Notes: generated by a model from the letters alone, not told the origin. A DNA stretch of 64,000 bases from Flaccisagitta enflata (GCA_965153355.1 OZ231127.1:186001-250000), one strand, 5' to 3'; positions 20,322 to 35,065 are shown, numbered from the stretch's first letter. Numbers and translations: made by a program.

Positions 20322-20949
20322 TACCACGCGTATCAAAAAAAAAAAAAAAAAAAAGACGCACCTGGTCATTTATTGATAGAACAGACTAAAAAGATTGTTC
20401 AAAAATATTTCCACTGAAAGTATTTTAAAGATTTTCAAATTTTCTTTCAATCTAGACCAGTCCCAGGTCTGTATCTCAAACCTTTTAAAAAATACAGCCA
20501 GTCAAAGACAACTACTATTTTGAACACATGACAAAATACAAAATCATTAAAAAAATTGTTTATTGTTTCTTTATCTTATGAAATTACTCAAGACAAACTT
20601 TCGAACATTTTCCAGTCAAAGTAATTTCAAAGATTTTCGAATTTTCTCTCATTCTAGACCAATCCAAAGTCTGTATCTTAAACGGTTTAAAAGTTATAGC
20701 TCATCAAAGATAAACACTGATTATCTTGAATTCTTTTCCTCTTATGGAATTGTGAACACGATTCTTGACTATTTTTACTCTTTTTTTCAACTACGCCCAA
20801 ACGCCTCAAGATTAAGAACTTTTTCTTTTTGATTCTCAAAGCTTAAAAACTGGGCTTTTCAATAGCGCAAAACATTTAACTTGAAATCAAAGAAAAAATG
20901 GTTAAAATGGTCAATTAAAAGTGCGTCTTTTTTTTTTATTCGCGTGGTA
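20322..20949. mobile_element. MITE, TIR CCACGCG...GACGCAC, TA duplication, internal direct repeat
   Basis: Left end TA-CCACGCGTATC, an A run, then GACGCAC. Right end GTGCGTC, a T run, then ATTCGCGTGG-TA. These are reverse complements including the homopolymer. Inside, a segment of about 95 bases (gtattttaaagattttcaaattttct...ctagaccagtcc...tctgtatct) is repeated in diverged form about 195 bases later (20610-20705). No transposase. TA duplication fits Tc1/mariner-type mobilisation. Confidence 0.78.
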
Positions 20950-20988
20950 TTTCTCGCTGATTTTTTTTCAATCCTTGCTATTATATTA

Positions 20989-21050
20989 ACAGTCACACCC
21001 CGCTATAACGGGTCTATGAGTAACCGCCTATAACGGATAATTTCAGTCCC
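20989..21050. mobile_element. Pogo/Tigger-like terminal sequence remnant
   Basis: acagtcacaccccgctataa followed by cggg, then gcctataacggataatttc, resembles pogo/Tigger ends (CAGT...CCCGCTATAACGG). I could not find the partner end, so it may be a solo end. Confidence 0.45.
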
Positions 21051-21840
21051 TTCAAATCATTTTCGTTTAATTTTTTTTATATTGGCAATAACAGAAATTT
21101 GCCCATGACGGTCAGGGATCCCGGTTGCAAAAAGCTTAAATAAAAAAAAAAAAAAAAATGGACACCTCACAGATTTTTGCACAGGGGACCTAAAAAGGCT
21201 GTAGAACATGATTCTGATATTCATTTTGTCCTAACTTGAGCCAAAAAAATTAGAAACGGTTTTTTGTGCCAAAAACAGCTATTTTTCATAAAAAAATAGT
21301 ATAAAATGAAACATTTTGGACTTTTTTTTTACAGAAACATAAAGTACCAATAGCAATTGATATTTGAGTGAACCTAGAACGATTTTGAATAGGTCTAAGA
21401 GGTTCAAAAATAGCGTTAAAATCCCTAAAAATGAAGAAATGACCCAAAAATAAAAAAATTCAAAAACTGATATTTTGGAACAGTTTCTTAGGGTAAGATA
21501 TAGTGTCAGTATGAATTTCATCGACGTACTTAAAAAAACATGCATGTTATAAACGAAAAACGCGAAACCGCAATATGCAAATGAGATCAAAGTGCAAATT
21601 TTCAAAATTAGTCTATCAAGAAATCACCATTGTAAATAAACACGAGTTTTGGATTTCAATTCTTTTAAGTTGCTTCTATCAATTCGTTTACAGTGATGTG
21701 GTAGTCAAAGTGGTTCCACCCTCTAGCGTTTGAATTCCGCGAAAAGTACAGTCATCTAAGGCTCGCGTTCAATTAATTGAGTGTAACTAGAAAACTTGAA
21801 AAACCCGCATTAGTGAAAACCACGTGGATTCTGAATTTAG

Positions 21841-21841
21841 C

Positions 21842-21882
<41 letters not shown>

Positions 21883-21884
21883 CT

Positions 21885-21917
<33 letters not shown>

Positions 21918-21937
21918 GCAACAACAACAATGACAAT

Positions 21938-22010
<73 letters not shown>

Positions 22011-22024
22011 CAACAACAACAACC

Positions 22025-22107
<83 letters not shown>

Positions 22108-22147
22108 AACAATGAAAATGACAGTAGCAATAAGAACAACAACAAGT

Positions 22148-22244
<97 letters not shown>

Positions 22245-22276
22245 CTAACAACGACAACAACAACAACAACAACAGC

Positions 22277-22337
<61 letters not shown>

Positions 22338-22414
22338 CTAACAACAACAACAACAACAACAACAACAGCAACAACAACAACAACAACAAAAACAATTACA
22401 ATTACAATAACAAT

Positions 22415-22503
<89 letters not shown>
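21841..22503. repeat. (AAC)n microsatellite, about 660 bp
   Basis: Near-continuous AAC with sparse interruptions (tacaac, agcaac, aatgac, a block near 22107-22150 with aatgaaaatgacagtagcaat). It opens poly-Asn/Thr/Gln frames on one strand and poly-Val/Leu/Cys on the other. I do not call any of them genes. Confidence 0.97.
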
Positions 22504-23148
22504 CTCCTAATTCAAAAGGACTTGAGGGAGAAGTATATTTTCCGTCCCTCGATCTAGGTTTTCGCATCTTGCATTTGAATGCTTCATATTGCTAGAAATT
22601 TGATTTTCTTCTCGTTCCGCTAACCCAATACGGAGTGACAAAAACCATGAAGATGACCGTTTTCCTTTTCTCAAAATTCCTTCATCTTCCGTTTTTGTTT
22701 TGGCCTTAAAGTTTTCCCAGATTTCCCAGAATTCAGCAGAATCCTGTGTAGCCTCGTTATAAAAGGAACAGTTGTTAGTTTTAGAAAATCATGATTTTTG
22801 TAAAAATAGATAAAAATATCAGAGCATAAGTAACGAAAGAGCTTGTGAAAAGGCAGATTAACAATTCTTTAAAGAGCAGAAATTTGTAAAGGCTAATTCA
22901 AAGAAGATCAGCATATTTTTTTATCCCACTGCAATATACAAATTAGGCTCTCAAAAACAATTTTCTAAAAAACGGAAGATGAACGATTTTTGATAAAAGA
23001 GAAATGGTAAGGGTCCTAAAAGTGGCCATTCCGCATTAGGTAAAGAGGATGAAAAGAAATAAGCAACTTTTGCTATGTGAAGCACCCAAATCTTGCATTC
23101 ATTCAGACTTCAGTCCCGAGTTGTATCATAATTCATGCGCTTCAGAGT
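22504..23148. other. AT-rich stretch; nothing recognised
   Basis: No array, element end or credible frame found between the AAC tract and the hairpin element that starts at 23149. Confidence 0.5.
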
Positions 23149-23260
23149 TTCAGTCGCGTGCTACGCGACTCTACACTCTGCTTTGTCGATCAGTTGGTCC
23201 GTTGGTCCATTTGTCTGTTGGTCTGTTGGACCGTTGGTCCATTGATCCGCCGGAACTTCG
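23149..23260 (+). mobile_element. Subfamily A Helentron/pearl-like element, 5' fragment
   Basis: TTCAGTCGCGTG-c-TACGCGAC stem-loop, TCTACACTCTGCTTTGTC, and a ttggtccg microsatellite that decays. No 3' end with GGCCTTGTT follows, so it is truncated. Confidence 0.65.
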
Positions 23261-23734
23261 AAAATTCCATCACACATTATTACTTCTTAATGGTTTCGGA
23301 TCATTAATGTGTCAAGAAATGTTAGAAAGGGAAATGTTAAAAAGTGTTGAAGAATGTCAAAAAGAGTAAAAGGTAATCATGTATTCAAAAGGGTTGACGA
23401 ATTGTAAATAAAATTGGAAAAAATGTTTATGTTTTTATTTGCAACAATTTTTAAGTCAAATTAGATATTCAGTCACGCGCTATCATCGTTCAGTTTTTTG
23501 TGATCTTGTTGACGTTGAAGTTTTCAGTCAATTTGCATGAGCTTAGTGGCTAGATGAGGAAGCAAATGGATAGATTCTCAAATAGATCAAAGGAAATCAT
23601 GAAAGAATGAATATCTTAATGATGCATAAAAGTATGTTTTTTGATATACAAAGTTTTTGATAATGAAACAAGGCCAAGTGAAGGCCAATAAGTGCGCCTC
23701 GCTTGATTAAGAATTTGTGAATGAACGTTTTTTA

Positions 23735-23832
23735 TGAATGAATAAATGAATGAATGAATGAATGAATGAATGAATGAATGAATTAATGAATGAATGAATG
23801 AATGAATTAATCAATGAATGAATGAATGAAAG
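23735..23832. repeat. (GAAT)n microsatellite
   Basis: Tetranucleotide gaat/aatg repeated with a few aatt interruptions over about 95 bases. Confidence 0.95.
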
Positions 23833-23918
23833 ACAATGAATGTGGTGAGGCATGAAAGGTGATAGGAATGAAGAAATACGTCATAATCAGCCATTTTGCG
23901 CATTTCAAACGATTGCGT

Positions 23919-23993
23919 GACCGACCGATCGACCGACCAACCGACCGACCAACGGACATGACCTCTTATAGAAATGCGAGGACGCACTTAAAC
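23919..23993 (-). mobile_element. Subfamily B element, 5' fragment
   Basis: Minus strand: TTTAAGTGCGTCCTCGCATTTC, TATAAGAGGTCATGTCCG, then a CGGT microsatellite. One stem base pair is lost (GTGCG/CGCAT). The 3' body is absent. Confidence 0.65.
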
Positions 23994-24079
23994 AACATCT
24001 GATCACAACCTTCTGGGTACTCTTTTCGAATGCGGTGATGTCTTTTGTTTTACTGACTTTCTAAGCGGTTTTTTTATTT

Positions 24080-24150
24080 AGGGTTAGGGTTAGGGTTAAG
24101 GTAGGGGTTAGGGGTGGTTTTAGGGTTAGGGTTAGGGCTAACGTTAGGCC
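24080..24150. repeat. Interstitial telomere-like (TTAGGG)n
   Basis: About three perfect gggtta units, a degenerate stretch (aaggtaggggttaggggtgg), then three more perfect units. TTAGGG is the usual metazoan telomere repeat. This copy is internal and degraded. Confidence 0.85.
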
Positions 24151-24660
24151 TATGTGAGGGCTAGGTGAGGGCTGGGTATTATACATTTCAACCCGAATCT
24201 ACTCGAATAAAAGCTTCGCCCAAGCGGGCAAACCTGAAAGAAACAAAAGATCAGTATCGTCTTAGAAATTTTTTTCCAAGTTCTGATATATTTACTCCAA
24301 TTTGAAATAAAAGAAATAGCGTGTTGCTGTCTTTGCTGCAAAAATGCGATTTTGCACCATAGCAAGTTAGCAACTGTTTTTGCAACTACTGCACTTGAGC
24401 AAAGGCTCTCCACAAGTCACTTCGTCCGTTGGTTTGTCTTTTGTTTGATTGGTTCAAATGTTCGTCTGTCCATTTGCCAATCAGTTTTCATAGTCTCTAT
24501 CACCTTTTTGATGTCTCTGTCTTCGTCTAATTTTCTCTATTTATCTCTCATTACCCTTTACTTTCTACATCTCTACCTTTTCCTCGTTTACCTTCATTAT
24601 CCATGTATCTACCCCCGTCTCATTGACCCATATTTTCTATATCTCAATCTTTGTCTCACA

Positions 24661-24887
24661 GGCCTCTTGGTTGTTCTTTTCTGCCGACAAGCAAATATTT
24701 TCCCCTAAACGCTGCCGACTTACCTTGAGAATGAATGTCAGTGGATCAAAAAAAGGGTTTCCTATAAAATACAGATACCGAGTGCTAGACAACTTGGTCC
24801 TGGCAACCAACCTCAAATCTCTGCCAAGCAAACGTTGGCTCTCAACTCCAACTGACAAGGGCTGCCTCGAATTTCTAAAAATAATGT
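24661..24887 (+). CDS. Candidate terminal exon of an unrecognised gene
   Basis: A good acceptor (tttgtctcacag) precedes an open frame of about 75 codons ending in TAG. Its content is protein-like and non-repetitive: FSADKQIFSPKRCRLTLRMN, then a Lys/Gly/Phe-rich turn, then IKYRYRVLDNLVLATNLKSL and a Trp-containing tail. No domain recognised. The upstream 250 bases are pyrimidine-rich and intron-like. No partner exon was found within the window, and the opposite strand is also open here. It could be a pseudo-exon or repeat-derived. Confidence 0.35.
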
Positions 24888-25144
24888 AGTTTTTTTCTGT
24901 ATTTATATCATCAATATTCATTTTTTGACGGGTGGATTCATGAGACATGATGATGTTGATAATTTTTACATGCAATTAAGATTTCCCTTTTTTCTGTTCA
25001 AAACATAAAGGACTATCTTTTTATTATATCTCAAATTCAAACTCACAGTTTTCCAAACCAACTAAGTTAAACAAGAGCAGTAATCATAGAACAACAATAT
25101 GCAAATGATATCAATGCTGACTGCAATTACCATCGTCTCTATTT

Positions 25145-25325
25145 CGATCTTCTCCTTCTTCTTCTTCTTCTTTTTCTGTTTCTTTTTTTGCTTTTTCCTT
25201 CTTCTTTTTCTTCTTCTTCTTTTTTTTTCTTCTTCTTCTTCTTCTTCTTCTTCTTCTTCTTCTTCTTCTTCTTCTTCTTCTTCTTCTTCTTCTTCTTCTT
25301 CTTCTTCTCCACTTCTTCTTCTTCT
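25145..25325. repeat. (CTT)n microsatellite
   Basis: About 180 bases of CTT with T-run interruptions. It opens Ser/Phe/Leu frames and, on the other strand, Glu/Lys frames, none credible. Confidence 0.95.
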
Positions 25326-25495
25326 ACCATTGGAACATGCCGACAACTCGCTTTCCCTGCCGAGAAGCGGCGCTGCTCGCTGCTCCAAAATCTAGAGGTC
25401 TGTTGTCTCATTTGGTTTAATTTTTCTCTGTCTCTATTTTCGTCTCATTACCCTTTATTTTGCATGTCTCTCTCTTTGTCTCATTCACCTTTCTT

Positions 25496-25718
25496 ATTGT
25501 TGCGGACACGCAACTCCATAAGAGACTTTGTCCGTCCATCCGTCGGTTCGTCGGTTCAGCACGAGTCAAAAAGGGGGAAATTGAGCATTTTTGAGGTTTT
25601 TTTTTTCGTTTATGTGTGGGTGTGGGAAGGGTGGTTGGATGGGGCGTGGGGTGTTGATGGAGGTTGCCTGCCCCTGCCCACCCGTCCGGAACGGTATTGT
25701 GATCCCGCGTCACTTGTT
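25496..25718 (+). mobile_element. Subfamily C Helentron/pearl-like element, full length
   Basis: Stem-loop GTTGCG-gaca-CGCAAC, TCCATAAGAGACTTTGTC, short CCGT microsatellite, and a body sharing tgcccctgcccacccgtccg with the copy at 8885. It ends with the stem-loop GTGAT-cccgc-GTCAC followed by TTGTT. Confidence 0.75.
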
Positions 25719-26018
25719 CTGTGTCTCTGTCTTTGTGTCATCCTTTATTCTTGTATTCTCGTTTTAGTCTCATTCCTAACAAATTCTCTTCAATCTTCGG
25801 TCGGTCCCCTTCGATCGGTCCGGTCCTCAACAGGGGTCTGAACTGGTCCCTGATTTCGATTTGTTGAAACAAAACGACTACGGGAAATTTCCTGACGTCA
25901 TGCTGCTCGCTACGCGCGTCCGTCAATCTTTCTTGTAAGGTTCATTAGTCCGTCCCTCCATCTTCATTGTAGTTCTTTGGTCTATCAGTTCATCACTCTC
26001 GTTTAGTTCATTCAGTCC

Positions 26019-26365
<347 letters not shown>

Positions 26366-26923
26366 CTTATCTTTTTTTCTCCCTCACCTTTTTTTCTCTC
26401 ATGTTTTTTCTTTTCTCTTCCTCCTCATCCTTCTCTCTGCTTTCTTTCTCTCTCGCGCGCTGTTTCATGACAGAAATGCAATTAGCAAATTTATCATTCT
26501 GATGAGTCAACCATGGAATCATGGTCCATGCCTGTGGCTCTGAGGTTTTGATGGGGGAAACACTTTTCTTCTTTTTCAAACCTTGCTTCAAGTTCCGATG
26601 GCACAGTCGCGCGATTAAGGAAGAGGAAGAGAAGGAGAAAAAGAGAGAGGAAGAGGAAGAGGAAGAGGAGTAAGAGAATGAAGAGGATGGCGATTTATAA
26701 AGAGGTGAAGGATGAAGAAGGGGAGGAGGAATTGAGATAGGAATGGCTTGTGACCTATTAAAGTTGCATTCGATGTAATCTGGATTGTACGTGTTGGAGT
26801 CATCTGACGCACGGGATCGTGTTCTTTTTTTCGGCGTGGAAATCTTTTATGAGCGTTCTTCGTGTATATTCATAATTCATGAAGTAAAGACATCAATGAT
26901 GTGCAAAGCAGAAGCAAAAAACG

Positions 26924-27486
<563 letters not shown>

Positions 27487-28040
27487 GCTGACACGTTACA
27501 GATTCAAAATCAAATGCAAGACCAATCAAAAAACATATCAAAATTATTCAAGAAAACTAGAAAATATCTTTGAAAAAATATTTTGACGAACAAGACTGAT
27601 CCGCACAAACGCCGTTATAAATCAGTGACAAAGATTCATACGTTTAGGTGACTGGTTCTGCTCGGTCGTTCCAGATCATGGTTCGTTACCCGCTGAATCA
27701 GTGAATGCTTATACTTTTTTTCATATGTGGCCTAAGGTCAGTAGCCTGTACCTAAATGACAAAAAGCAATAAGATAAACATTCTACAAGCAGATCATGTT
27801 GAGGGACAGTCTCAGGCTGCTATTGATATCAATATTGGCTTTGAAATTCTACTTTTAGGTGGCCGCGCCTTACCTTCTATAAACCCTTCCCCTATAGGAA
27901 ATCCAAAATTTCAAAAATCTCAAATTCCAATTCTGGAAAAAACTGTCAATTGAAAGTGTTTTCCTTTTTATGATATTCCAATTAGAAGGTGGTCGAAAGT
28001 GCTGTCAAATATCGGGAAACATACCTGACCTTTTAATTTC

Positions 28041-28275
<235 letters not shown>

Positions 28276-28472
28276 CCTGATTATCTTTCTCGATATCTGG
28301 ATTGCGTTTACCTTTGCCCTGCTTCACTTTTCATCTATCACACTTTATCAGTGTTTTTTCCTGCATTTTTCCCTTTGCGATATCTAAATCAATCTCGTCC
28401 TCCATTAAAAGCTTCCATGTAACAGATTTATCGTAATTCAGTCATTCGTAACAGACAATGGAATAAAGGAAA

Positions 28473-28514
<42 letters not shown>

Positions 28515-28691
28515 CTATGAGACGCTCTCAATCGGTCCATCAGTTTATCCTCCAGTCCTTTGAACAGTCAGTCGGTCTGTAGGACAGTCGATCTGCCGCT
28601 AGTTGTCTTGGCGGTTCGTCCGTCGTTTCGTCCGTTGACATTATTCTGCTTCTCTGAGCATTTTAGATCTCTGGTTCACTGCGAACCATTT

Positions 28692-29147
<456 letters not shown>

Positions 29148-29418
29148 CTCCTACGGTGATGGAATGAAAACAAAGACCAACGACGACTTCTTTTCTATGG
29201 TTCAGAATCAGTCTTGAGTGACTGTTTTAGCGCGCACGCGCACCACGCCGCTCCACACGCATATTCACGTGCAACATGCAGATTCGCACGCAGAGTCACG
29301 CACACACAGAAACTGCACTCAAACTCAAAAACGCACACACACACACATGAATGAAACAAAGGGACTTCACTCGGGGACAAAATGACTCAGCTGATTTTTC
29401 CATGAGTTCCGATGTTCG

Positions 29419-29419
<1 letters not shown>

Positions 29420-29450
<31 letters not shown>

Positions 29451-29630
29451 AAGAAAGAAAGAAATAGAGAGAGGACAGACAGACAGACAGACAGACAGAC
29501 ATACAGACATACAGAAAGACATACATTCAGATAGACAGACAGACAGACATACAGAAAGATAGACAGACAGACATACAGAAAGATAGACAGACAGACAGAC
29601 AGAAAGATAGACAGACAGACAGACAGACAG
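29420..29630. repeat. (GA)n-(GAAA)n-(GACA)n compound microsatellite
   Basis: Short GA and GAAA tracts run into about 150 bases of gacagaca interspersed with tacagaaagata. Confidence 0.93.
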
Positions 29631-29773
29631 GAAAGGAGAAAAAAGCAAAAAAAATAGAGAAAGTAGAAATGATTTTGATGTGACATTGAAGAATGAAAGT
29701 TAAAAGATGCAACTTGGGCAACTTTTGCTCTTCTGTTCTATGGAACGCGTCATCTCTAACGTTCTTCTTTTTC

Positions 29774-29775
29774 GT

Positions 29776-29855
<80 letters not shown>

Positions 29856-29878
29856 TCGTCATCATCATCCTCATCGTC
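29774..29878. repeat. (CGT)n microsatellite
   Basis: About 30 near-perfect cgt/tcg units, ending in tcatcgtcatcatc. A CpG-dense trinucleotide tract in otherwise AT-rich DNA. Confidence 0.95.
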
Positions 29879-30004
29879 GCACGCTTTCGCACACACAAAA
29901 AGTCAACAAGCTAATTCACACGTACGCACTCACATACGTTCATGAGTTGCATGCACGACTGCATTCGTCAACTTTCTCTGTGTCTTTGTCGCGTGAGTTG
30001 GGTT

Positions 30005-30126
30005 TCACATATGGTCATGATATGGGCGCACATAGTAAAAACTTAGGCTCAAGCTCAGGATCAGGCTCAAGCCCTCACATATGGTCATGATATGGGCGCA
30101 CATGGCAAAAACTTAGGCTCAAGCTC
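30005..30126. repeat. Direct duplication, about 70-bp unit
   Basis: tcacatatggtcatgatatg, ggcgcacat and aaaaacttaggctcaagctc occur twice, 71 bases apart, with a ggatcaggctcaagc link. Confidence 0.85.
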
Positions 30127-30507
30127 TTACACGCTTTCGCACCACAATTCCCGCCTTGTCTCTTATCTCTTTTTTTTTTTTTTTGGTCTCATCTCACTTT
30201 TCTTTGTTTTCTTCTTTTTCTTCTTTTTCTTCTGCCTTTCCTTCCTTTACTTTTTTCTCAACTATATTTTATTTGTTTTCCCCTCTTTTACTTACATTCT
30301 CAACATTCCTTTCTTTCTTTCCCTTTGTCTTTCTTTTTTTCCTTAAGTTAAGTTTTTTTTTTCAAATCTTTTCTTCCCCTCTCTCTCTCTGTCTCTCTCT
30401 CTCTCTCGTGACAGATGAGAATAAAACACGTTTATGGCGGAAAATTATGGCGAACTTTAAAAAATGATATCTTCATCGACTTAACACTGATTCCTTTTTT
30501 TTTCCAG

Positions 30508-30755
30508 AAATCACATCGTCCTTTATGAAGACATCTTACAAATCTTCTTCGCGACGCAAACGCTACGACTTTAAAACATTAAGTTTTTTGCAGTCAACAA
30601 ACATTAAGCTTGCTGCAATAAACCACGAGCAAGCTCTTGTTGGATTTAATCTTTTCTCCGTATTGTTTTTCATCTCGTTTCGCGGGTTTTATTTATTTTT
30701 TTATTCTACCACTTTTACGCCGTTTTGTCGTCTCTTCTTCGGATATAATCTGTAA
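30508..30755 (+). CDS. Weak candidate exon after a strong acceptor
   Basis: ttcctttttttttccag precedes a frame open to TAA at 30753. Its first 50 codons (KTSYKSSSRRKRYDFKTLSF... then INHEQALVGFNLFS) look protein-like, while the end is hydrophobic and low in complexity. No domain, and no donor or partner exon seen. Confidence 0.2.
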
Positions 30756-30860
30756 TTGACTTTTTATCTGCGCGCGCATACGTTTATAGTCGGTTTGCAC
30801 ACGGCCCTCTGTTTATCTGTCTTTTCAACCGCTGTCTGTCTGTATGTCTTTTTCCTAAAC

Positions 30861-31168
<308 letters not shown>

Positions 31169-31557
31169 CATCATAAAACGAATAAACGAAAAAACGAATA
31201 AAAAGAAATTCTAACCTTTCACGCGAAAAAAAAACGATGCATAAAAGAAAATGAAAAACCGATTTTCAAAAATCAATAAATGGATAGACGGAATAAAAAG
31301 AAATGATAATAAAATCAACTGAAGTTTAAAAAGAGCATCGATGGAAAATTACAACGTCATGTTAACGGGTAAGTCTCTTACACTCTCCAAATAACAGTTG
31401 AACATAAGAGTTGAAATGGTACCAGTAATGGCGGCTGTCGCCGTGAGGAAAAATGTCATAAGCATTGGTCTCTTTTCACCAAGCTTTTATCTTTAGTCAC
31501 TGCAAATCTTTTTTTTTTGATAAGATCAAATCAAGAGCAATTGTATGTATTGATTGC

Positions 31558-31985
31558 GATGAAAATCAGAGAAAAAAAGGACTGAGCCAAATGAGCTAGA
31601 TGAGCTATAATGCTCAAAATCACAAAACCAGACAATCGGCTATGCTCACTGACATGCTTTCTTGTATTTACATGCTCCCATCAAAACACTTATTTATCCC
31701 ATTAAAAATCAGAAAAAAAAAGACTAAGCTAAATGAGCTAAGTGAGCTAAAATGCTTAATAACACCCTCACAGATGAGCAGTTATGCTCACTGATATGCT
31801 TTTTGTATCTGCTTTCTTAAACATGTATCAAAATATCTATTCATTTATCACATTTAAATAAAAAAAAAAGAAACTGAGCTAAATGAGCTAAATGAGCTAG
31901 AATTCTCCTCACAGATGAGCAGCAATGCTCATAAACATGTTTTATTGTATTTGCATGCTCAAACAAACATAGATACACTCCTCTT
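31558..31985. repeat. Three diverged copies of an about 140-bp unit (agctaaatgagctaa...)
   Basis: Each copy carries aaaatcagaaaaaaa, gagctaaatgagcta repeated two to three times, and ctcactgatatgcttt with tatttgcatgctc. Copies start near 31560, 31706 and 31855. Confidence 0.75.
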
Positions 31986-32480
31986 TTGATCCTACTCAAA
32001 ATCATAAAAAATCGAAAAAAATTCAATTCACAATTTTTATAAATAAATCTTTAAAAAATCATAACGCGAAAAATATTTGTCGTAGAGCATTCTGCTTGGC
32101 GCCAAATGAAAGAGAATTATCAAATCTACTTACCCTATCAATTTCATAGGACGCCTCAATCAGCCGGAAGAGACCCGCAACTTCCGCATAAGGAAATGAA
32201 AACCATGTTTCTCTCAAATATGTCAAAAAGTCGAAGACTGACTTTGACTTTTTCCCCGATTAGAATTACAATGGAGACAGAAACCATGTCATGACAAATC
32301 GCTATTTGTGGAATCATAGGTCACTGCCCAAAAAGACAAGTCTAGAAACAAGCCCCAACTTTGGAAGATTGCTTCTCCAGACCACATATTGCTAATCTGG
32401 GGCAAGTAAGATCAATCCTAAATTGGCCCGATGCAAGCTCATGATTGTTTTAACTATAAAAGTTGGCAGATGGTGACCAA

Positions 32481-32505
32481 CAAGAAAGAAAGAAAGAGAG
32501 ACAAA

Positions 32506-32593
<88 letters not shown>

Positions 32594-32594
32594 G

Positions 32595-32633
<39 letters not shown>

Positions 32634-32666
32634 GAGAAAGAAAGAAAGGAAGAAAGAAAGAAAGAG

Positions 32667-32700
<34 letters not shown>

Positions 32701-32712
32701 TGAGAAAGAAAA
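32481..32712. repeat. (GAAA)n microsatellite
   Basis: About 230 bases of gaaa with a few gaga interruptions. Confidence 0.97.
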
Positions 32713-33362
32713 AAAAATACTAGTGGCAGAGGTGGCAATGTCAGGGGTAACATCTGTAGGGGTGGTGGTTGTGCCGGACGGCATGGATAGTGGTAGTCGA
32801 CCGTCAATGGTTGGGAGAGCTAAGTTAGGGATGGTGGTAGTGGCAGGTGAGAGAACAATCGCATGGTGAAGGTCGGGTGGGGTGGGGTGCTAGTGCTGGG
32901 GGCGGGGGGGGGGGTTCCAGTGTGAAAAGGGGGGGGTACCAGTGACGTGTAACAGGTTCAACAATTAGGCGGAATAACAACTAAGCGTAGGAAATAAAAA
33001 AAAAGTTGGCCCAGAAGAACAAAGATTTGCGAAGAAGGAGAATGCTTGAGTAATGTTTTCATCTTGCGTGGCCATGCCAACTATGACTCAGGAGGACAAA
33101 AGTATGCACTTTCATGCTTTTCATACTTTCCATGCATAGTTGATTTACAAATAATCCTTAAACGTGTGTTAGTAGAGGGAGTAGAGGGATTTAAGGTGGT
33201 GGGAGTGAGGATAAGGCAGTGGAGCAAACGACCTTATGCTCAGCACTCACCAGTTAAGATGGTGGCAAAAAAAAGTTTTCTGAATAAATGATGAATTGGA
33301 TAAAATGTTACCACGTAAATATTTTGATCCGATTTTTCAAGGTATTGCTCAGTGGAAGAAGG

Positions 33363-33604
<242 letters not shown>

Positions 33605-33727
33605 GTCTGACAAACAAATTCATAGACTGTAACTCACCGGCGTAAACACGCTTAGTCACTCACACAACTTGATCGGGCAAAGCTTCACGTTCATCGTCGT
33701 ATCAACAAGAATGGAATTCGTTTTTCA

Positions 33728-33998
33728 GGGCGTGTTTCTGCTGATGACCAAAAACTCGTTTGTTCCTGTGAAACGCGTTCACAGCTTGAACACATATTCA
33801 AGAATTTCAACCGTTTCACGTGGGATTGAGCGAAGTGAGTGAGCGAGCCTGTGAACAGAGCGAGCAAGCAAAGCAAGCGAAGCAAAGCAAAGTGCTATGG
33901 AGCAAGTGAGTGCAGTGAACGGTGTGAGCAAATAAACGTAGCGAGCGACCGAGTGGCCTGTTACAAACGCAATTGTCTCTGACTAGAAACGCCCCCTA
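33728..33998 (-). mobile_element. E-family short element
   Basis: Plus-strand termini gggcgtgtttctg and gactagaaacgcccccta are the imperfect inverted ends of the family. The interior has gtttgttcctgtgaaacgcg, gaacacatattcaagaattt and a run of gagcgaagtgagtgagcgagc before gagcgaccgagtggcc. No ORF. Confidence 0.75.
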
Positions 33999-34456
33999 AG
34001 AGGGAAATAGACCAGGCTTGGAAGCACGTTAGGGGACTAGAGTCGGTAAAAGAACTACAACAACAACAACCTTGATTGCGGTTCGGCAGACACTGGAATG
34101 GAAAAACCGTCCCTGATCTATAATTATGGTGCCGGCAAACAGACAGACAGATGGGAGGATGGACGGACAGACGGATGGGAGAATGGAAGGATTTATGGAT
34201 GGACGGATGGATGGACGATCTGACCAATACAGCTAAGTTTTGAACTATCTCATGTGCTAGATAGGGGAGAGCCTTTATCCACACTTTTTCTCTCAATCAT
34301 TCTGTAAATGATACACAGGCCATATGCTGCTCCGGGGCCGCCGCGTTTCTTTTCCTAAAATTTCCAAACCCCGGTTCCATAATTGCCTGACTCGAATAAA
34401 TTCAAAAGATTCTCCGGTAAAGACGAGATGTGTATGTAAATTTCTACGTTGAGGGA

Positions 34457-34710
34457 GGGGGCATTTCTAGTCAGAGACAATTGCGTTTCTAACAAGCCAC
34501 TCGGTCACTCGCTATGTTCATTTGGTCGCACTGCTCACACACTGCAGCGCTCCACTTTGCTCTACTCGCCCGCTCCATTCAGCATTCACGGGCTCACTCA
34601 CTAACTTTGCTCACTCCCTCGTGGGACAGTGAAATTCATAGATATGTGTTCACGCTGTGAACGCGTTTCGCGGGAAGAAACTCGAATTTAGTGGTCACTA
34701 GAAACACGCC
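34457..34710 (+). mobile_element. E-family short element, opposite orientation to 33728-33998
   Basis: It starts gggggcatttctagtcagag and ends ggtcactagaaacacgcc. Internal order is reversed relative to its neighbour, so the pair is inverted around a spacer of about 460 bases. Confidence 0.75.
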
Positions 34711-34990
34711 TGATGAAGCCACGAGGCTCAAGAAGAAACTTGCCTCGTATCTTATTCTTAGTCACGAAGACACTCTTTGCTCTTGGTATTCCAATTACCA
34801 AATTTGGGAATTTCTAAAGGGCAAAGGGTCATTCAAATTGGGCTCATCAAGTCGAAAATGGAGAAAACGTAGTCTTCGCTTCAATGTTCTTAAAGCAAAT
34901 TGAAGATGGTTTGTTTTCTTTACCAAACCATTGTTCAGACTCTGTATACCTCAGCTTCTCAATCAAGTTTAGTTGAATATTTCTTCTGTA

Positions 34991-35064
34991 TAGATGCCCT
35001 CTCACATATCCATAAGAGGGTCCATCCGTCGGTCCGTCCATCAGTCTGTCCATTGGTTTGTCCA
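34991..35064 (+). mobile_element. Degenerate subfamily B 5' fragment
   Basis: tatagatgccctctcacatatccataagagggtc followed by a CCGT microsatellite matches subfamily B, but the stem is decayed. Confidence 0.5.
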
Positions 35065-35065
35065 C

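Noticed and set aside
21773-22567. Long poly-Val, poly-Asn, poly-Thr and poly-Leu frames over AAC tracts (also near 26785-27541 and 30756-31214)
   Set aside because: All frames on both strands are open simply because AAC/GTT has no stop. The protein content is only the repeat.
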